64,000 nucleotides of DNA from Facklamia lactis (GTDB taxonomy: Bacteria > Bacillota > Bacilli > Lactobacillales > Aerococcaceae). The number at the start of each line of letters is the position of its first letter. The stretch's first letter is position 1. The notes below the pieces were generated by a model. It was not told the origin of the DNA and made no database searches. It was given only the letters and a program-made list of their open reading frames with translations. Positions 15,701-23,523 of the stretch are shown piece after piece. The translations under genes were made by a program, and so were the position numbers. The stretch is from the NCBI RefSeq assembly GCF_015863205.1, contig NZ_JACBXQ010000004.1:1-64000 (forward strand), written 5' to 3'.

Positions 15701-16126
15701 TTATTCGTAGTGGCTCATCCGCTGTAATGTTTTCTTCATTGCTAAGATTTCATCATCAGAGACCTCTTCAAAGAATTCTACTAAATGATCTCGATGCTCT
15801 GGATAGACTTGGTCCATTAGCTCTTTCCCTTTGTCTGTAATCGCTGTGAAAGTTACGCGACGATCATTTGCATCTGGAATTCTTTTTGCATACCCTTTAT
15901 TACATAGCTTATCCACCACATAAGTAGTAGATGATGATGCGATTAAAATACGGCTTCCAATTTGTTGAATGGGTTGTTGACCCCGATTATATAACAATTC
16001 TAGAACCGCAAATTCAGTCACATTTAAACCATAACGATTCGCATCTTTTTTGACTAACTTTTCAAATTCTCCGTGCACCCTCATCAATGCAATATATGTT
16101 TTTAAAACCTCTTGTTGGCGATCCAT
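15701..16126 (-). CDS. MarR family transcriptional regulator (MhqR-like)
   Basis: A 141-residue winged-helix repressor. The recognition region is VTEFAVLELLYNRGQQPIQQIGSRILIASSSTTYVVDKL (about 35-74, helix-turn-helix), followed by the wing GYAKRIPDANDRRVTFTAITDKG. There is no Cys of the YodB type in the N-terminal helix, so MhqR-like indirect sensing of quinones is more likely than direct thiol sensing. The two matching palindromes, before this gene and before the dioxygenase operon downstream, argue that it controls both. The start ATG has AGGAGAG-like bases before it. Confidence 0.92.
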   Translation of the reverse strand: MDRQQEVLKTYIALMRVHGEFEKLVKKDANRYGLNVTEFAVLELLYNRGQQPIQQIGSRILIASSSTTYVVDKLCNKGYAKRIPDANDRRVTFTAITDKGKELMDQVYPEHRDHLVEFFEEVSDDEILAMKKTLQRMSHYE

Positions 16127-16161
16127 ATATCTCTCTCCTATCTTAATACATTAAAGTTTTG

Positions 16162-16183
16162 TTTATCTCGAAATCGAAGAAAT
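16162..16183. promoter_or_regulatory. Degenerate MhqR-box-like site before the MarR gene
   Basis: TTTATCTCGA (16162-16171), AA, TCGAAGAAAT (16174-16183). The left arm and the central TCGA-AA-TCGA match the operator at 15599-15620, but the outer right arm is degenerate. It is placed 36 nt before the marR start, fitting autoregulation with weaker binding. Confidence 0.65.
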
Positions 16184-16217
16184 TATATCTAATCTCAATT
16201 TGAATGTCAAGACTTTA

Positions 16218-16245
16218 TTTACTCAAACTTTACATAAAATTTACA
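16218..16245. promoter_or_regulatory. TTTACA direct repeats with 11-nt period (WalR/PhoP-box-like)
   Basis: TTTACT (16218), TTTACA (16229) and TTTACA (16240) follow at exactly 11-nt steps, with 5-nt gaps. On the plus strand this is the layout of a PhoP box. On the minus strand it reads TGTAAA-N5-TGTAAA, which equals the WalR (YycF) consensus TGTWAH-N5-TGTWAH. It lies between the divergent marR and GNAT genes, just upstream of the GNAT promoter. Which regulator binds, if any, cannot be decided here. Confidence 0.5.
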
Positions 16246-16254
16246 TTTAGATAC

Positions 16255-16282
16255 TTGTATTTTGGCTACAAAAATTTATAAT
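16255..16282 (+). promoter_or_regulatory. Promoter of the GNAT gene
   Basis: TTGTAT (16255-16260), a 16-nt spacer and a perfect TATAAT (16277-16282) lie 39 nt before the ATG, which has AAAGGAGG as ribosome binding site. The TTTACA repeats end 9 nt upstream of the -35. Confidence 0.6.
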
Positions 16283-16321
16283 TACGAGGGATTCATAATA
16301 TTTTAAAGGAGGCTTCCACCT

Positions 16322-16912
16322 ATGTTATTTCAATCATCATCCTTACACTTAAGAACAGCAAATCTGAGTGATGCTGCCGGTATTCAGAGAATATATCGCC
16401 CCTACATTCTAAATACTACTTATAATTTAGAAGTGGAAGTCCCTAGCGTCGAAAGTTTAGAAGAGAGAATTGCCAATACCCAGATTCAATACCCCTTCAT
16501 CGTAGCAGAATATGAGAATCAAGTTGTTGGCTTTTGTTATCTAAGTAACTTTTATCACTATAATATTCCGTCCGCAGGGCTTTTAAGTATCTATGTCGCA
16601 GAAGATGCACCAATCCGTGGAATTGGCCATGAATTATTTACAAGTTTAGAATTTATGTTAGCAGACACACCCATTCAAACCATTATCTCTTCTATTGTAG
16701 CCAATAACATTCGTTCCATTCGTTTCCATGAAAAACACGGCTTCACAGAGATGCTCAGAATCCCAAATCTTGCTCAAAAAGAGCAGCACTTTCTAGACAT
16801 TGTCTGGATGCAAAAAAGTCTTCCTGCCACGATACCATATATCCAATATTCAGACAGTCTCGAATTCGATATGGAAATGGATACAGAAACTATTATGGCA
16901 GAAATATTCTAA
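16322..16912 (+). CDS. GNAT family N-acetyltransferase (PAT-like)
   Basis: A 196-residue acetyltransferase. Residues about 9-165 fit the phosphinothricin-acetyltransferase-like GNAT subgroup. LRTANLSDAAGIQRIYRPYI stands at the N-terminus, FIVAEYENQVVGFCYLSNFY near 60-79, then the acetyl-CoA region LSIYVAEDAPIRGIGHELF near 93-111 and NNIRSIRFHEKHGFTEM near 130-146. A tail of about 30 acidic residues rich in Glu, Asp and Met ends the protein. Substrate unknown; members acetylate amino groups of small molecules or antibiotics. A single gene with its own promoter and terminator. Confidence 0.88.
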   Translation: MLFQSSSLHLRTANLSDAAGIQRIYRPYILNTTYNLEVEVPSVESLEERIANTQIQYPFIVAEYENQVVGFCYLSNFYHYNIPSAGLLSIYVAEDAPIRGIGHELFTSLEFMLADTPIQTIISSIVANNIRSIRFHEKHGFTEMLRIPNLAQKEQHFLDIVWMQKSLPATIPYIQYSDSLEFDMEMDTETIMAEIF

Positions 16913-16934
16913 TTTTTAACAATCATTCATATTT

Positions 16935-16976
16935 AACAGTCACCCCTAAGTTCACTTAGGGGTGACTGTTTTTTTC
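16935..16976. terminator. Bidirectional terminator between GNAT gene and luxS
   Basis: Perfect 16-bp arms AACAGTCACCCCTAAG (16935-16950) and the complementary arm (16955-16970) around a TTCA loop, followed by a T-run on the plus strand. The minus side is less T-rich. It lies 22 nt past the GNAT stop and 5 nt past the luxS stop. Confidence 0.9.
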
Positions 16977-17455
16977 TAAACTTCTGGATAAGCAAAAGTT
17001 AAATCCTCAACCTCTGATAAAGTTTGACAATATCTTTTACTCTGATATTTTGCCATCGGTAAGTTTTGATCTAAATAATTTCCGCAATCTTTAGGACTCG
17101 CTCCTGGTATCTCCCCTTCATAATCAGCAGTGAATTGAAAGGTCTCCTTAACAAAATCTAACAAATCCTGCCCAACTACAGCATCCGTCATGATTAAATA
17201 AAATCCTGTCCGACAGCCCATGGGGCCAAAATAAATCACTTCTTCTTTGAAACGGGGGTGATTTCTTAAGAAAGTAGCCGCGATATGTTCAATCGTATGA
17301 ATTTCAGCTGTATTCATTACTGGCTCATCATTTGGCGCAGTAAAGCGTAAATCATATGTATATAAAGTTCTTTCCCCCACATGATCAGTGCGCGAAAGGT
17401 AAAGTCCCGGTTGTAATATAATATGGTCAATATTAAAACTTGGTATTTTTTCCAT
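16976..17455 (-). CDS. luxS: S-ribosylhomocysteine lyase LuxS
   Basis: A 159-residue cytoplasmic metalloenzyme of the activated methyl cycle. It splits S-ribosylhomocysteine into homocysteine and DPD, the precursor of the AI-2 signal. The zinc ligands are His53 and His57 of HTIEH and Cys124 of KDCGNY; the catalytic Cys81 is in GPMGCRTGFY. All key residues are present and the length is standard. GGAGG precedes the ATG. The gene follows comEC after 44 nt but has a promoter-like sequence overlapping the comEC stop, so expression is probably independent of the competence genes. Confidence 0.98.
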   Translation of the reverse strand: MEKIPSFNIDHIILQPGLYLSRTDHVGERTLYTYDLRFTAPNDEPVMNTAEIHTIEHIAATFLRNHPRFKEEVIYFGPMGCRTGFYLIMTDAVVGQDLLDFVKETFQFTADYEGEIPGASPKDCGNYLDQNLPMAKYQSKRYCQTLSEVEDLTFAYPEV

Positions 17456-17481
17456 TAAGCATCCTCCTCTTTGTTTATTTC

Positions 17482-17510
17482 AATTTAGATGAATCTTTTT
17501 TACTTGTCAA
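17482..17510 (-). promoter_or_regulatory. Promoter of luxS
   Basis: On the minus strand: a perfect -35 TTGACA (17505-17510) inside the last codons of comEC, a 17-nt spacer and -10 TAAATT (17482-17487), then a leader of about 20 nt with GAGGAGG before luxS. Confidence 0.55.
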
Positions 17511-19863
17511 CAGCTAGGGCTGTTTTGAGCGACCAGCCCCACCATGGATGATACTTTAATTGGATCGCTCCTTCAGAATGAGTCGAATAAAACTTAACTT
17601 GCTGATTTTCGAGTCGGTCAATCACTTCTGAATGGGGATGCCCATAGGAATTATCTACTCCAGCTGAAATAAAAGCTAGTTTCACTTGTAAATGCCGTAA
17701 TAAGTTTTCACTAGTGGAAGTTCGGCTACCATGATGTCCTACTTTCAACATATCCGCTCGTAAATCAGGATATTCTTTTATTAACACAAGCTCTTGTTCA
17801 GTAGATAAGTCACCCATATTAAGCAAAGTATGATGTTGGATTCGAATCAAACATAAAAGCGAAGTATCATTCGCAGATAAAGCTCTCTCTTCCTTTAAAG
17901 AAAAAATTGAAATGGCCCCGCCTGCTAAGTGCGTCATTTCTCCGGGACGAATCACACAAATCTTTGTGGAAGAAGGAAGCTTTCCTTGAATCGTTTGCCA
18001 GAAAGGGTCCCCTTCCGTATATTGAGAAACAAAAATGGAGTCAATAGGAATTTTTTCAGCTAGTTGAATAATATTCCCCACGTGATCAATATCAGGATGG
18101 GTGATAATCACTCCTCTCAAACTAGAAATGCCCTGAGCTTTTAAAGCAGGCAATAAATTTTTGTCCGCAAATCCTTCCTGAATTTGTTGATCTCCTTGCC
18201 ATGACCTTTTCCCACCTGTATCAACCAACCATGCCCCCTGTTTAAAAGACGTTTGAAATAACAACGCATCTCCTTGTCCGACATCAATCACAGTCAAACG
18301 AGTCGATAAATCACATAAAGGAAAAATGAAAAAAACAAGTATATATGTCACTGCCACTGCTAAATAAGCTTTTCTTGGCTTGGTAGGTCGTTCATAGACC
18401 CAATATATTGCCCCTCCTAATAACAAGAGAATTTCCCAAGGACTCGCTATTCCATGCACAAAATTGGTCATATCCATAAGCCAAGAAAGTGAAACACTTT
18501 CCCAACAGTAAGAAAATAGGTTAGACAAACAAAAAATCACCTCATCACATATTGAAAACCACTGCCCCAATATTAGCAATATTGTGAGAACTAACATGCC
18601 TGGCATGATCCATTTCTCAAATACCCATCCTAATAACACAAGAACCAGTAATTGCATCACATTCCACTCAAAACGAGTATTAAGTAATAAAGGCCAAGAA
18701 AAAAGCAAACACATAAACAGATTATCAAAAGAGTTTTCTTTTGACTCTTTTCCATTATCTTTCTGTATCACTAATAAAAAAGACATTAAAAAGGAAAAGA
18801 CAAAACCTAAATTATGTAACAAAAACGGATTGAAAAAAAGAGTCATTAAACAAACAATGGCCATCACATCCATATGAGAAAATGACAAATTAAAATAGGC
18901 CAAAAAAGACCGACTATAATAGACTCCCAAAGAGCGAACAACTCCTATTGGCCAGGAAATTAAGCAAGCATAAAAAAATAAAAAAACAACCGTGATATAA
19001 AAGGCTCCAGTGGGATCTACCCCGATGCGCAAAAGCCCTTCATTAAAATGCCGTCGCAAATAATTTAAATGAAAACCCGAAATCGAAAAATAATGTAAAA
19101 TCCCTAACATTGCAAATTTTAACTTATATTTCTTATAAGTTTCTGATTCAAGATTAAATAGCAATTTATTATGCAAGGCAACAAGGTCATAATGCGCCAA
19201 CCGTCGCAAAAAACGGGTCAGTTTCATCCTTATAATCGGCCAAGAAGATAAACCTTCTGGCTGGATATCCGACACTTTTTCAATTTTAGCCATTTCCAAT
19301 TGCCAAATAATTGCTTGATCTTGCAAATAAGTTCGATAATCAAAATCACCAAAGTTTCGAGCCGAATCTGGATAGCTAAAACTCCCCTCTCCCTCAATTA
19401 CAGTAATTCTCTCTGTAAAAGGATAGCTTTGCCAGCGATCATTCGACTGAAACCAATAAGTAAAAATAATAGGCCTCTCAAATTTTTCTTCACCTTTTAA
19501 TTTAAGCCAAGCTTTACCTGAAAGATACGTTTCCGTTTGGGTCACCTGATCCGGTTGAATCATTAATTGCACCGTATCTGCCTGTTCATCTAAATGTAAT
19601 AACTTTTCAGCCGCTCGATTAGAATTAATCTTATAAACTCTAAAGCTAATGCCAAATAGACAGGCAAGGGTTAATAATAAGACAAGCGGCCTTTTTAAGT
19701 ACCAAATTCTTAATAGAATCACACCGAAGATTAGAGCAAAGATTTCAGTTTTATTTTCGATCAATAACAGCCAAGCCACAACCATACTTAAAATGAAGAA
19801 CCAGTGGTACTCTAATTGACTAAAGAATTTGTCTATTTTCACCATTACTTGCCGCACAACCAC
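17500..19863 (-). CDS. comEC: DNA internalization competence protein ComEC/Rec2
   Basis: A 787-residue membrane channel protein that brings single-stranded DNA across the membrane during transformation. An N-terminal pair of TM helices with a DUF4131-like outside domain is followed by the polytopic Competence domain (about 215-500, with FSISGFHLNYLRR). A C-terminal metallo-beta-lactamase domain starts at TVIDVGQGDALLF, with HPDIDH near 589-594, GDLS near 684 and VGHHGS near 708. That domain is proposed to degrade the non-transported strand. It directly follows comEA, with 2 nt between. The start is uncertain: GTG at 19863 or the ATG six codons later, neither with a strong ribosome binding site. 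comEB is absent. Confidence 0.93.
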   Translation of the reverse strand: MVVRQVMVKIDKFFSQLEYHWFFILSMVVAWLLLIENKTEIFALIFGVILLRIWYLKRPLVLLLTLACLFGISFRVYKINSNRAAEKLLHLDEQADTVQLMIQPDQVTQTETYLSGKAWLKLKGEEKFERPIIFTYWFQSNDRWQSYPFTERITVIEGEGSFSYPDSARNFGDFDYRTYLQDQAIIWQLEMAKIEKVSDIQPEGLSSWPIIRMKLTRFLRRLAHYDLVALHNKLLFNLESETYKKYKLKFAMLGILHYFSISGFHLNYLRRHFNEGLLRIGVDPTGAFYITVVFLFFYACLISWPIGVVRSLGVYYSRSFLAYFNLSFSHMDVMAIVCLMTLFFNPFLLHNLGFVFSFLMSFLLVIQKDNGKESKENSFDNLFMCLLFSWPLLLNTRFEWNVMQLLVLVLLGWVFEKWIMPGMLVLTILLILGQWFSICDEVIFCLSNLFSYCWESVSLSWLMDMTNFVHGIASPWEILLLLGGAIYWVYERPTKPRKAYLAVAVTYILVFFIFPLCDLSTRLTVIDVGQGDALLFQTSFKQGAWLVDTGGKRSWQGDQQIQEGFADKNLLPALKAQGISSLRGVIITHPDIDHVGNIIQLAEKIPIDSIFVSQYTEGDPFWQTIQGKLPSSTKICVIRPGEMTHLAGGAISIFSLKEERALSANDTSLLCLIRIQHHTLLNMGDLSTEQELVLIKEYPDLRADMLKVGHHGSRTSTSENLLRHLQVKLAFISAGVDNSYGHPHSEVIDRLENQQVKFYSTHSEGAIQLKYHPWWGWSLKTALAVDK

Positions 19864-19865
19864 AC

Positions 19866-20591
19866 CTACTCATCTACAGTGATCAAGCTCTTTAAGGTTT
19901 CAAAAGTTTTGGGACCAATTCCACTTACTTCTTGTAATTCTTCTACCGACTTAAACGATCCCTGCTCTTGACGATAAGCAATAATGTCAGATGCTTTCTT
20001 AGGACCTATATTAGGTAAAGTCTCTAATTCTGTCTGATCTGCTCGATTAATATTAACTAAAGAGTTCTGAACACTTCCTTCTTCTCTCACAGAATGAACA
20101 TAAGTAGGTAAAGAATCACTCACTAGTCCTTCACTTTCTGTAGAAGTTAGTCTGTCTCTATTATTTATTTCATCCACCGTTAAAACTTCAATCATCATCT
20201 GATCTTCTAAAAGCAATGCCAAATTTAAAGCATCCTGTCCAGCATCTTCAGTAAATCCCCCAGCTTTTTCAATCGCATCAAACAAACGGGCACCTTGGTT
20301 AAGAGCATAGACACCTGGATGTTTCACTGCTCCTTTTAAATCCACATATATTACTAACTCGCCCTTATCCTCTTGATCCATCTCGGTACTTTCTAAAACC
20401 AAACTTTCTTCGACAAGTAGCTCTTGATCCAGATCAATCACATTGGAAGACGAAAGAAGATTCAAAGACGAAAAACCCCAAAATATTCCTAGCATAATCA
20501 ACAAGCCCAGAGCTCCAATTCCAACCTTTCGCCAAAACCTGTTCTCTATTTCATCTTGGCAATCAAAATAGTTCTTCACTTTATCCCTCAT
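19866..20591 (-). CDS. comEA: Competence DNA receptor ComEA
   Basis: A 241-residue membrane-anchored DNA-binding protein. One TM helix lies at about 25-47, then a SLBB-like domain (VIYVDLKGAVKHPGVYAL, about 83-100) and a C-terminal tandem helix-hairpin-helix module. The latter reads VNINRADQTELETLPNIGPKKA and EELQEVSGIGPKTFETLK, about 178-236. It binds incoming duplex DNA outside the membrane and hands it to ComEC, encoded 2 nt downstream. The ATG has only a weak AGG before it. The 32-nt element at 20605-20636, shared with the comGA upstream region, ends 13 nt before the start. Confidence 0.93.
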   Translation of the reverse strand: MRDKVKNYFDCQDEIENRFWRKVGIGALGLLIMLGIFWGFSSLNLLSSSNVIDLDQELLVEESLVLESTEMDQEDKGELVIYVDLKGAVKHPGVYALNQGARLFDAIEKAGGFTEDAGQDALNLALLLEDQMMIEVLTVDEINNRDRLTSTESEGLVSDSLPTYVHSVREEGSVQNSLVNINRADQTELETLPNIGPKKASDIIAYRQEQGSFKSVEELQEVSGIGPKTFETLKSLITVDE

Positions 20592-20604
20592 TTCAGCCTA
20601 TTTT

Positions 20605-20636
20605 TTTATAAATAAACCGTTATAACACAAATGCGT
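20605..20636 (-). promoter_or_regulatory. Candidate late-competence promoter element of comEA
   Basis: On the minus strand the sequence has CGCA-N-T-N-GT, then AACGG, then TTATTTATAAA next to the start. The comGA upstream region has the same blocks in the same order within 32 nt (20 of 32 positions equal without gaps, more with one gap). In related bacteria a special sigma factor (ComX/SigX) reads short boxes upstream of exactly these operons. The box sequence here differs from the streptococcal TACGAATA. Confidence 0.45.
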
Positions 20637-20650
20637 TTCAAAACTAAATT

Positions 20651-20688
20651 AAAAGCCCCCAAACTCTACATTTAGAGTTTGGGGGGCT
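20651..20688 (-). terminator. Intrinsic terminator of the coaD-end operon or leader region
   Basis: The arms AGCCCCCAAACTCTA (20654-20668) and TAGAGTTTGGGGGGCT (20673-20688) pair with one bulge. On the minus strand the hairpin is followed by TTTTAATTT. It lies 17 nt after the coaD stop, ending the ftsW-ylbG-rsmD-coaD operon before comEA. Confidence 0.85.
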
Positions 20689-20704
20689 CATATAAGGGCA
20701 ATTT

Positions 20705-21202
20705 TTATTTCTTTAATTTTTCCATGATTGCTTTTTCCACATTTGGCGGAACCATCTGGGAAATATCTCCCTTAAAAAAAGCAATTTCTTTAATCAAACT
20801 AGAACTAAGATAACGGTACTTTTCATTCGCAACCAATAGAATTGTTTCAATTCCTGAATGCTGCATTTTATTGACAGTGGCAATGTTAGACTCATATTCA
20901 AAGTCTTGCGCAGAACGAACACCTCTAATGAGACTCGTAGCTCCCACTTTTTGATAATAATTAGCAATCAACCCATCTTTTAGCGAGTCAATCTTAATAT
21001 TATCCAAGTGTCCTGTTACTTCACTAATTAATTGCTGTCTTTCTTCCAGCGTAAAAACTGACCGTTTAGAAGTATTCATTGCAATTAGCACAATAACTTC
21101 GTCAAAAAGCTGACTCGCACGTTCAATTAAATCTAAATGTCCATAGGTTAAAGGATCAAAAGACCCTCCAAACACCCCCACTTTTTTAGACAAATTATTC
21201 AA
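20705..21202 (-). CDS. coaD: Phosphopantetheine adenylyltransferase
   Basis: A 165-residue enzyme of coenzyme A synthesis: joins 4'-phosphopantetheine with AMP from ATP to give dephospho-CoA. The nucleotidyltransferase motif GGSFDPLTYGHLDLI (11-25, with the HxGH-like YGHL) and the second motif YRYLSSSLIKEI near the C-terminus are both present. Length is standard. It overlaps rsmD by 8 nt, the usual rsmD-coaD pairing of Firmicutes. Confidence 0.97.
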   Translation of the reverse strand: MNNLSKKVGVFGGSFDPLTYGHLDLIERASQLFDEVIVLIAMNTSKRSVFTLEERQQLISEVTGHLDNIKIDSLKDGLIANYYQKVGATSLIRGVRSAQDFEYESNIATVNKMQHSGIETILLVANEKYRYLSSSLIKEIAFFKGDISQMVPPNVEKAIMEKLKK

Positions 21203-21761
21203 CTCCCTTATATTGATAGAGCCTTAAAGTCGTGATCCCATAAGACTTCTGCTTCAGCAAATAAAACTCTTCAAATTCACCTGGCAATTCAAGATGGTCA
21301 TCACTTTCGCATAATACAAGTGCTTCATCAGTTAAAAGCCCCTGTTCCTTGAGCCAGACCATATCTTCTTGAAGTTGGGCAGAATGGTAAGGTGGATCTA
21401 AAAAGACTAAATCAAATCTAAGTTGACATTGTTCGTACCATCTTTTTAGACGTGAACGATTTTTCCCTCTTAACAATATAAACTTAGCTTCTTCTCGAGT
21501 CATTCGAATATTTTCTTCTATAGTTTCGATCGCCGGACGATACTGTTCACACAGAATAGCTTGACCAACTCCTCGTGATACCGCCTCTATCGCTAATGCT
21601 CCTGATCCTGCATAAAAATCCAGCACCCGACCTCCAACCGGAAGGTAAGAACCTAACAAATTAAACATCGACTCCTTGATTTTATCAGTCGTAGGGCGCG
21701 TGTTCTTGCCAGGCACGGCTTTAATGGGTCGCGAGCGATATTCTCCTGCCACTACACGCAA
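21195..21761 (-). CDS. rsmD: 16S rRNA (guanine966-N2)-methyltransferase
   Basis: A 188-residue SAM-dependent methyltransferase that modifies G966 of 16S rRNA. The N-terminal RVVAGEYRSRPIKAVPGKNTRPTTDKIKE block is typical of the family, the SAM loop is LDFYAGSGALAIEAVSRG (about 48-65), and the catalytic motif is FLDPPYH near 127-133. It begins one base after ylbG ends and overlaps coaD. Confidence 0.96.
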   Translation of the reverse strand: MRVVAGEYRSRPIKAVPGKNTRPTTDKIKESMFNLLGSYLPVGGRVLDFYAGSGALAIEAVSRGVGQAILCEQYRPAIETIEENIRMTREEAKFILLRGKNRSRLKRWYEQCQLRFDLVFLDPPYHSAQLQEDMVWLKEQGLLTDEALVLCESDDHLELPGEFEEFYLLKQKSYGITTLRLYQYKGVE

Positions 21762-21762
21762 T

Positions 21763-22131
21763 TTAATTCACCTGCTCTTTATCTATCCTTTTTTCATCCA
21801 ATTCTTGAGCTAGCCCTTTAAAGAAATCCTCTAAGTCTTCTTCTGATTCTTCAAGCGCTTCTTTTAAATCTGGATCAATTCGGTTAGGAATTGCATCCTT
21901 AAAAGTCATATCAATTTCTTTACGATGAGATAATTCGATGCTTCTTACAAAATTTAATTTCTCTAATTCTTCTATCACTTTGTCTAAATTTTGTTGATTC
22001 ACATAAAGAACTGCATATTTCATTCGGTGACTAATATAATGTATGTTGCCAAACTTTCTCAATTGTTTCCACTGCTTAAGTGTATACAACCAAACTGTAA
22101 TGGATTGACGTTCTAATATTTCAAAAGGCAT
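21763..22131 (-). CDS. YlbG family protein (DUF2129)
   Basis: A 122-residue cytoplasmic protein of the YlbG family. The core FEILERQSITVWLYTLKQWKQLRKFGNIHYISHRMKYAVLY is split over about residues 3-50, and the tail is rich in Glu. Function unknown. In B. subtilis it also stands directly upstream of rsmD and coaD, so the order here (ftsW-ylbG-rsmD-coaD) is conserved. Gaps of 1-2 nt on both sides show an operon. Confidence 0.88.
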   Translation of the reverse strand: MPFEILERQSITVWLYTLKQWKQLRKFGNIHYISHRMKYAVLYVNQQNLDKVIEELEKLNFVRSIELSHRKEIDMTFKDAIPNRIDPDLKEALEESEEDLEDFFKGLAQELDEKRIDKEQVN

Positions 22132-22133
22132 TC

Positions 22134-23411
22134 CTATCTCAACCCTCCCCTATCTGTCTTCATTAATCTTGCATTCATTCGCATTTGTTTTTCTTCTGCA
22201 ATTAACTTTTGCACAATTCCGATCATCATCAAGTTGATAATCATACTCGAACCACCATAAGAGATAAAAGGCAAGGTCACCCCTGTTAGTGGGATTAGCC
22301 CCGACAAACCTCCCACATTTACAAACATTTGTAAGAGCAATAAAATCGCAAAACCAGTTAAGCAAATACGATGGAATCGGATATTCATAGTCGCTGCTGT
22401 TCTAAGTAAATGAAAAATCAAAGCTAAGAGCAAGCCAACCACAACGACTACACCTAATAGTCCAAATTCTTCCGCCACAACTGCAAGAATAAAATCCGTA
22501 TGAGCCGCAGGTAAATTTGCTTTAATTTGGCCTTGTCCTAGACCCACTCCCCATAATCCACCCCTACTAAAGGCTAGATAACTATTAATAATTTGATAGC
22601 CCGTACTTTGCGCGTAGTTAAACGGATTAACAAAGGAACCAAAGCGCTCAAATGCATGATAGTTAGAATTCACTAAAAAGTCCGAAAAATAATTGGTTAA
22701 GAAAATAGCCAATACATAAACAATGAGTCCCAAGCCTATCAACTTTAGATTATTAATAGGCGCAAACCAAAAAACCATTAGCATAGCGACCGTTGTCCCA
22801 ATGATGATCATAGCTCCACCAAAATCTGGCTGTAAAACAATCAACAGCAAGGAAAGAAGCATACAAGCAATCGGGAAATAATAACGCCAAATTGGACTCG
22901 TCTCAAGTTTAATCAAATAGGTCCGCGAAAATTGAGCGATTATCCGAGCTATGACAAGAACCACAACCAATTTAAATAACTCAGAAGGTTGAAAATTCAC
23001 CCCTGAGAGTGCAAGCCATGAAGTCGCTCCACCCGCTTCCTGCCCAAGAACGGCAGTCAAGCCAATTAATATCAGCACCACAACCAACACTACATTCATC
23101 AATCGGATACTCAAAAACCAATCAAGTGGTACCAAACGAATCATCGCAACCACGACCATCCCCACTATCATTGAACCGACTTGTTTTAACATAAAGCCCA
23201 TCGGATCTTCATAAATAGTCGCAGAAAAAACCATCATAGCAGAAAAAATCAATAATAAAAGACTCATAATAAAAATAAGCGGATCCCCTAGACCCATTAA
23301 TTGTCTATTCCTAAAAATCTTTTGAATCCAAGTCGTCTTTTGTTCTTCCTCCATTTTCTGGAATTGATTACCGTCACTAGAACGGGGTATTGTTCTAAAA
23401 TTATTAGCCAT
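22134..23411 (-). CDS. ftsW: Cell division peptidoglycan glycosyltransferase FtsW
   Basis: A 425-residue SEDS protein with about ten TM helices, polymerising septal peptidoglycan with a class B PBP. Family marks are FQPSELFKLVVVLVIARI (near 140), LQPDFGGAMIIIG (near 192) and AHTDFILAVVAEEFGLLG (near 300), followed by the C-terminal LPLTGVTLPFISYGGSSM-type end. The ylbG-rsmD-coaD neighbourhood favours FtsW over RodA. I chose the ATG at 23411 because it is preceded by AAAGGGGG. A start eight codons upstream would ignore that site. Confidence 0.93.
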   Translation of the reverse strand: MANNFRTIPRSSDGNQFQKMEEEQKTTWIQKIFRNRQLMGLGDPLIFIMSLLLLIFSAMMVFSATIYEDPMGFMLKQVGSMIVGMVVVAMIRLVPLDWFLSIRLMNVVLVVVLILIGLTAVLGQEAGGATSWLALSGVNFQPSELFKLVVVLVIARIIAQFSRTYLIKLETSPIWRYYFPIACMLLSLLLIVLQPDFGGAMIIIGTTVAMLMVFWFAPINNLKLIGLGLIVYVLAIFLTNYFSDFLVNSNYHAFERFGSFVNPFNYAQSTGYQIINSYLAFSRGGLWGVGLGQGQIKANLPAAHTDFILAVVAEEFGLLGVVVVVGLLLALIFHLLRTAATMNIRFHRICLTGFAILLLLQMFVNVGGLSGLIPLTGVTLPFISYGGSSMIINLMMIGIVQKLIAEEKQMRMNARLMKTDRGGLR

Positions 23412-23437
23412 AAGAACCCCCTTTATAAACTGCAATT

Positions 23438-23446
23438 ATTATAACA
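23438..23446 (-). promoter_or_regulatory. Extended -10 promoter of the ftsW operon
   Basis: On the minus strand TGTTATAAT, a TG-extended perfect -10, stands 26 nt before the ftsW start. No clear -35 is seen, as is common for extended -10 promoters. Confidence 0.5.
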
Positions 23447-23476
23447 TAACCATATCTCAGTGGGTATGTAGAGAAC

Positions 23477-23510
23477 AAAAAAGATGACCTGTAAAAATAC
23501 AGGTCATCTT
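23477..23510 (-). terminator. Intrinsic terminator of sodA
   Basis: Perfect arms AAGATGACCTGTA (23481-23493) and TACAGGTCATCTT (23498-23510). On the minus strand it runs into TTTTTTG. It starts 14 nt past the sodA stop. Confidence 0.88.
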
Positions 23511-23523
23511 CTTATATATTTTT

